From contig JALJCO010012849.1 in assembly GCA_023101725.1 (NCBI GenBank), positions 930,001 to 994,000 of the forward strand: a DNA stretch of 64,000 nucleotides, read 5' to 3'. Each line of letters begins with the position of its first letter. Within the stretch, counting starts at the first letter, position 1. Below are positions 58,601-64,000 of the stretch, piece by piece. This stretch comes from Atherinomorus stipes. Taxonomy: Eukaryota > Chordata > Actinopteri > Atheriniformes > Atherinidae. Position numbers and translations under genes: made by a program. The notes below the pieces were generated by a model that saw nothing but the letters and a program-made list of their open reading frames with translations, searched no databases and had not been told where the DNA came from.

Positions 58601-59666
58601 CTCAAATTTCTTTAAAGATGAGAGGAAAATCCTCGGGGTTTGGGTATACTCCAAGTTACACTGAAAGAGGACATGAAAGGACTTTACTTTCATATACACA
58701 CATCTCTTGTTTAACATATCTCAACATATATGAACTATTATGATGTCTGTGCAGAAAAAAATGCACAACATTTCTCATTAGTACATCTGTAATTTGTTTA
58801 AAAGGGACAGGCTCATCATTTATATGGCAAAAGAAATGTAAGTTTTGTTTTGTACCTGGCATAAGTCCCATTGTAAGATTGGGCATTGGCATTTTATCAT
58901 GAAACTGTTGTAGCTCTAAATCAAAGGCATTTCCACCTGGGAAAAAAGTACATATACTTGCATTTCATGTTTATCTATTTAGCATATTTCATGATGATAA
59001 ATTGTTGATGTCTCATATGTTTTAAACAGATTTAGCACAGGAAGAGGAGTTGTGACAGCTAATGTGAGCACCTATCCAGAGAAGAAGCTGAAGTTAAAAA
59101 TATTAAAGATAAAAAATCATGAAAATATGTGAATTTTCTTAAGAAAATATAAAACAAAATGTTTACATAGTGAAAAACAAACAAAATTGTGAAGTAATTT
59201 GTTGATTTAATGCTGATTTGATTAAGCCTTTCAAGATAAAAACAGATGATTAGTTATTTACTCAGTCTTAAAGAAGTTCATCATCTTAAACATGAAATCT
59301 TCATATATCATGTCAGAAAAGTGTTCCATCATGGTGGAATTAAAAGATAACATAAAAACTAAAGTACTTGTGCACTTTTGCTTCGTTTTTTGGTGGCATG
59401 ACAAACTGAATTCACACAACATCATGATCTTTTTATTTCTACAGTTTGGGTTTATGAAAACTATTTGATTTAATTTATTTATATCATTACAACAAATAGA
59501 TAAAAGTAAAAGAAAACATTTAGTTGTGATGCTTAACTTAACATGAAAATAGCAGAAATGAAATAGTTGAATTTCAGCACAATGAGCCTATACCTGCATG
59601 CATTATACAGAATCATCTTAGCTTACCTGTGAAGAGGAGCAGAGAAAAGAAACAAACTAGCTTTGC
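58601..59666 (-). pseudogene. Orphan N-terminal exons of a third receptor paralogue
   Basis: Three pieces. First, 59666-59627 ends in LLLFT and the donor like the signal-peptide exons of genes A and B (40 nt each). The codon in the ATG position is GCA, and an upstream in-frame TGA blocks another start. Second, 58936-58856 (81 nt, phase 1 to 1) encodes GGNAFDLELQQFHDKMPMPN, a homologue of gene B cassettes. Third, 58660-58601 has a good acceptor and donor but cannot be read in phase 1 without a stop. No binding-domain or membrane exons follow before gene B. Either a remnant of a duplicated receptor or an alternative upstream set of gene B exons. Confidence 0.5.
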
Positions 59667-61384
59667 TGGAGGTCAGTGAAAGTCTGTCATCTCTGTTCTC
59701 TGTGCAATGGCTTCCTGTTGTTCGCATGTCACTGCTCGGCCTTGTAAGAGGGGGTGGGCAGAACAAATGGAACAACTTCATTGCCTCCAACTTTAATGTT
59801 TTATGAATTTGACTTTTTCCCACCAAAGAAACTGATTTTGTCATGCAGGAGCTCATCTCTTCTGTAGATGAGTTAACTGGGAGAATATTAAGAGCTGTTT
59901 AGAAAACAAATAGGAATTTACTACATTTAGTGCTTGACCTCAGGAGCCATTGGTAGGAGAAAAGAATTTTTAATAACTCAGCATTTTGTTGTTAAGGTTT
60001 CTTGTGAAACTTATAAAGATTTTGGAAATCTACATGTTAAATACATCACAGATATCTTTAAACAAATGGGAAGCAGCAATTATGCGGCATTTCATCAGAT
60101 AAACAGCTTTATATAACTACATGTGCAAGGTTGCTGAAAATTTACAGAAATACTTAAAGTGTGCTTGCAACAAAAAAAAAACCCTCAAATGTTTCATGGA
60201 AAATTCATATTAATCCACTACTACAAATACAAGACTATAGTGTTACTGTGCATTTACTGTATTTTAACTGTGACATGACATAAAAACCGCGATTCAGTCA
60301 TGGCAATAAAAGGAAGTCCTAAATGTGTCTAGGGAGCCATTTACTTCCTCATTAGCTTCGCTAAAACCAGGATGTGGGAAAACAAAGCTTTTAGAGAAGG
60401 ACATCTTCATTTTCCTGCAGGGCAAGATGTCAGAAGTAAAACCACCATTAGGTGCAAATGGCACTAACTGGGCTCCATCAGAACCAACATTGTTAGGAGC
60501 AGGCTTCTGTGAAAGTTGCCCATCATGGTGTATATGGAAAAGGCTTTTTCATCAAGTAAATTACTAATTCTTCTTTCTGAAAATGACTCATAATTTACAG
60601 TTTTGATGTACACTGCATCAGCTTACGTTTTCCATAGGCAAATGTAGTCCATCACTTCACTGATGTTAGCAGCTTTATGTCGTGTAAGGGTCATAAATAT
60701 GTCTCTTCTCTATACTTCAGTGTCCTAAAATACTAGAAAAGTCCAAGTACACAGAGGTAACGTACAGTAACATCCAAACCCTCTTGGACACTGTCAACCA
60801 GATGAATTAATGGGTTCTGCTTGAAAGTCCAAGCTTTAAGTTACATTATAAAATCACTCAGCTACCTGATAGTATAGTATTAAAAAAAAGGAATAAAACA
60901 AACAAAAATGTGAGTGGCACCATAGCACATGTCCCAAAATCCCCTGCACTATTCTTCTGTTGGTATTCACTGCTATTGTAGTTGTTTGGTGGATTGTGTT
61001 ACACTCTCTAACACAAGAAAAGAAAAACAGCACATACCGCCCATTTTTACAGTTGATTTATTTTACACTGTCAGTAACCATATACCGTGTGAAAGATCAT
61101 GCCACCACATCTTGGCACCTCTTACTTATGCTGGCCAGAGTGGGATGGTGTTCCAGTCCTCAACCAGCACATGCTAAAGGTTGTGCAGTGTGGTTGTGTT
61201 GGTTACATGGAACACACCCATGTTGATCCCCCAGCTCAGCTGGGTTGGGGTCATGACTCACAGCAGGTCCTTCAATTTGGGGAAAAAAAAAAAAAGTCTT
61301 GTGAATAAAGGTTTTTCTTTAACAAAAAAAAATTAAGTGTTGCCCAGGCTGTAGTTGCCGTACCACCAAAAAATGGTGTCAAAG

Positions 61385-61500
61385 GTGCCATGACATCAAA
61401 TTTCACTTTTCTGGGGGTTTGGGGGTATAATATGATCTGTTGTACACTGATGAGGCCACGTGAATGTCCAGAGTGAGAATCAAAGTTCCTGTAAAAAATG
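61385..61500 (+). repeat. Dispersed repeat, direct copy of 44985-45115
   Basis: ATGACATCAAATTTCACTTTT, GGGGGTTTGGGGGTATAATATGATCTGTTG and GATGAGGCCACGTGAATGTCCAGAGTGAGAATCAAAGTTCCTG parallel the other copy, with scattered differences. Confidence 0.65.
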
Positions 61501-62782
61501 CTGTTTTTTCTTTGGAGATTTGACTTATGCAGCAATGCCAACATGAACTAGTTTTTACTGTTATGTCATCACTCCTTTAAGTGTTTTGTCTGAAGACAGG
61601 ATGCATACTCCTATCTTTTAGGAGAAAACTTTTACTGGTAACCGGCATCTGGATATAGTTGCTCCATCAAAACAATTAGCTAACACAACATGTGAGCAAG
61701 CATCTGTGCAAGTTACTGAGAATTATTTTGGTGAATGGTGGTCTAAATTTATTAGCTTTTTCTTTTGATAATTTGGGTCTAAGTTTGTCCAAAAACAGCC
61801 AGATTTGTGTCAAAGAATATTATGATAAAAGTGGCCAAAACTTCAAATACAGTTCTTTTGACCCAAGGGTCAGGATTCAGACTACTCTGATGTTTCAGAT
61901 GTTTTTTTTTTTGTTTTTTTTCCCCCAATATTTAAATGAGTTGTTACAAGACTTTATATACAATAGGCAACACAGTTTGCCTAAAATTACAGCGGCTGTC
62001 ACTGACACCTTACAGAGGCTGGACGATCAAAGAAAGCGGGTTTAACGTGGGGCAACTTTAAGAGACAGGCTTTTTTAAGACAGTGGATGAAATGACTGGC
62101 TGCAAAATGGGCCATTAGTTGGTAAATTAAGAAATAAGAAGCTGCATGCACAGAGATGTCACTTTACACTCTGCTAGGATGATAGACAGCATTTAATTAA
62201 CACCAGGTTTTGTCCTTATCTGGGTCTAAAGAGCCAACACAAACTGTTATTTAAAGATGGATTCAATAAAGGCTTTGCAGATGTGAGATACTAAACATTA
62301 ATGACATAATTTGTCTTTCACAACTTCATTCAGACATGCCTGTGAAAGTGCATAAAATGAAGTATAACACTCTTTATGACAGATTTCTCAGTTTATTGCT
62401 ACAATATTTACCATGAGCATGCCAAGCACACAGTGGTTATGTGAAACACAGAAGCAGTGATTGAAAGCACACTAAAAATATCAATTTTCTACGGTCATTT
62501 ATATACTTATTTGGGTTTATTGGCATTGATAAGAAATTAAGTTGTTTACCTCAGCTAAGGAGAGCATCTTCACACAATCACCGCTGTTTATAAGATCAGA
62601 AGCCACAACACCACCAGCTTAACAAGTCCCTCAAGAGTTAGTTTTCTCATAGCAGCATGTTTTACCATAAAACTCTCAACTTTTATGTCAGTGAATTTTG
62701 TTACATCTTTTCAGTTGATCTCTGGTTTATTTAACTCATTTATCTAATCATGTGATCTGATGGTTTTCTCTGAACAGTTGAT

Positions 62783-62850
62783 TATCAATCAATCAATCAA
62801 GCTTTATTTATAAAGCACTTTTCATACCATTAAAAAGCAACACAAAGTGC
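62783..62850. repeat. LINE 3'-tail-like repeat
   Basis: ATCAATCAATCAATCAAGCTTTATTTATAAAGCACTTTTC, tandem ATCA units next to a conserved tail, is common at fish LINE ends. Confidence 0.5.
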
Positions 62851-63514
62851 TTGAATACCTTATATGTCACAAAATGTACTGTCAGAAAATTTGTGTGTGG
62901 TGGATTATTTCTCCCCTTCAATAAAAGAAGCTGTTGTTGTATTATACACTGTTGGAAAGCCTGATTAGTCATCTTTACAATGAGGTGTATCTTGTAAAGA
63001 TCACACTTCTCTGGCAAGGATTACATAACCTGGGGGCATTTACTGTAGCTGTATTGTTCGTTCCACAGAAGTATGACTGTCATGAGTGATACCTCTTTGA
63101 AAAGGCAACTAATCAGGCTTTATAACTATGTAGAAGAGAACACCAATTGGAGAGAAATAATTGAACAAATACAAATTTCCTTATTTCTTTAGATAAGATT
63201 ATATGTTACTACCGTAAGTCCAACTTGTCATAATACAGACATAAACACTCACAGAAACACTTTCATTCTGTTCACCCACATTAGCTGCTAGGAATTACTG
63301 TAATTATTGACTGAGACTTCTAAGTAAGTTGCTATAAGTTGGAAACAACATCAAAGGAACACTGATGTAAAATGAAAAAATATTAGTTCAGTAAAAGCTT
63401 CTTACAAACTAAAGACAAGACAGCAGAGAGAGGAGTTTGTGTAATGCATGAGAATTATCTACCCTATTAAATATTGCCTTATTTTAGCATCTTTGTCACA
63501 TTCTTCCCAGCTCA

Positions 63515-63555
63515 TTAGGCAAGGCAAGTTCATTTATTTAGTACATTTTATTTAG
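63515..63555 (-). repeat. L2-type tail remnant
   Basis: GGCAAGGCAAGTTCATTTATTTAG is the reverse of the CAAATAAACTTGCCTTGCC tail of the L2 copy at 41075-41090. Confidence 0.5.
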
Positions 63556-64000
63556 TAACTAGATTGTTAGTGGCCAAAATTCTCCCAGACATGAAGATGT
63601 TTTCATCTGTGAGTGGGTCCAGTGGTCTCAGGTGTAGCTATGACTGAACTATAAGTAACTATCTTTAATGTCCTTTAAGGCATTACTGATCCCAAACAGT
63701 CTCTGGCTCCCATTAAACAAAGCTGGTGCAGCAGTTTTAAAGTTCAGAGGGTTCTCACTTCACACACATTGTTTTATTCATTCAGGGACACCGTAGGTAA
63801 AATGGTGGAACAAATACGGCAGCCCCCATATGTGCATCACCCAGCAAGTAGATATAAATGACTCACTCTAAGTAAATAAACATAGACCATCTGTTCTAGT
63901 GCAGTGATTACACATTAATTGAATCAAAGTTTTGAATTATATATCACATTTTTCTGCCATTAACCTTTGATTTTTTTACATACTGTACCTTTAAAAGTCT

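Larger units (their letters stand above)
59667..64000. other. Gene-free right end
   Basis: No exon with convincing homology or splice structure. It contains a dispersed repeat (61385-61500), LINE-like tails at 62783-62850 and 63515-63555, and AT-rich DNA with A homopolymers. The short open frames here show no family signature. Confidence 0.55.

Noticed and set aside
238..64000. CRISPR arrays, operons, bacterial promoters or viral integrations
   Set aside because: Looked for and not seen; all structure is vertebrate nuclear (spliced genes and fish transposons).

Overview
The window is nuclear DNA of a ray-finned (teleost) fish. It carries vertebrate genes split into many short exons with GT-AG introns. 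The intergenic and intronic DNA is AT-rich and full of typical fish repeats: Tc1/mariner, hAT-like MITEs, L2-type and L1-type LINE tails, tRNA-derived SINEs and CA or GGAT microsatellites. The species cannot be named from the sequence alone.

Layout from left to right. (1) A single-coding-exon GPRIN-type gene on the minus strand (238-2145), best read as gprin2. (2) A 6 kb repeat-rich stretch with a Tc1 element nested in an older LINE tail. (3) syt15 on the plus strand (8404-11967, eight coding exons, 416 aa). gprin2 next to syt15 matches the human GPRIN2-SYT15 neighbourhood. (4) nat9 on the plus strand (12983-15142, six exons, 210 aa). (5) lrrc59 on the minus strand (20793-24174, seven coding exons, 325 aa). 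CTCF-like motifs in convergent orientation lie just before nat9 and just before lrrc59. (6) A tandem cluster of Cys-loop ligand-gated channel genes of the 5-HT3-receptor-like type, all on the minus strand. Gene A (26691-36193) reconstructs as an intact 472-aa receptor in ten exons. Gene B (39865-54559) has the same exon skeleton, plus extra N-terminal cassette exons, plus one extra base in a homopolymer that breaks the frame. A further set of N-terminal exons without a body (58601-59666) is a remnant or an alternative 5' end. (7) A gene-free right end (59.7-64 kb).

The genes do not form one pathway. gprin2 (neurite outgrowth signalling), syt15 (membrane trafficking), nat9 (protein N-acetylation) and lrrc59 (ER membrane, import and ribosome contact) are ordinary single-copy neighbours. 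The receptor cluster is the evolving part. Exon lengths and phases match between A and B, which shows tandem duplication. Both copies lack the binding-loop-B tryptophan of serotonin receptors, so the ligand is probably not serotonin. Gene B has gained an array of exons that are all phase 1 on both sides, so any subset can be skipped in frame. Gene B also lies between two inverted copies of a 0.6-0.8 kb repeat.

The most interesting leads are: the phase-1 cassette exon array in receptor B; the one-base frameshift in its ligand-binding exon; two strong hairpins in its introns (a 92-nt miRNA-precursor-like fold and a perfect 22-bp palindrome); and an inverted copy of the last syt15 splice acceptor and exon in that gene's 3' flank. 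All exon models were built by hand from splice motifs, reading frame and paralogue comparison, without alignments or transcripts.
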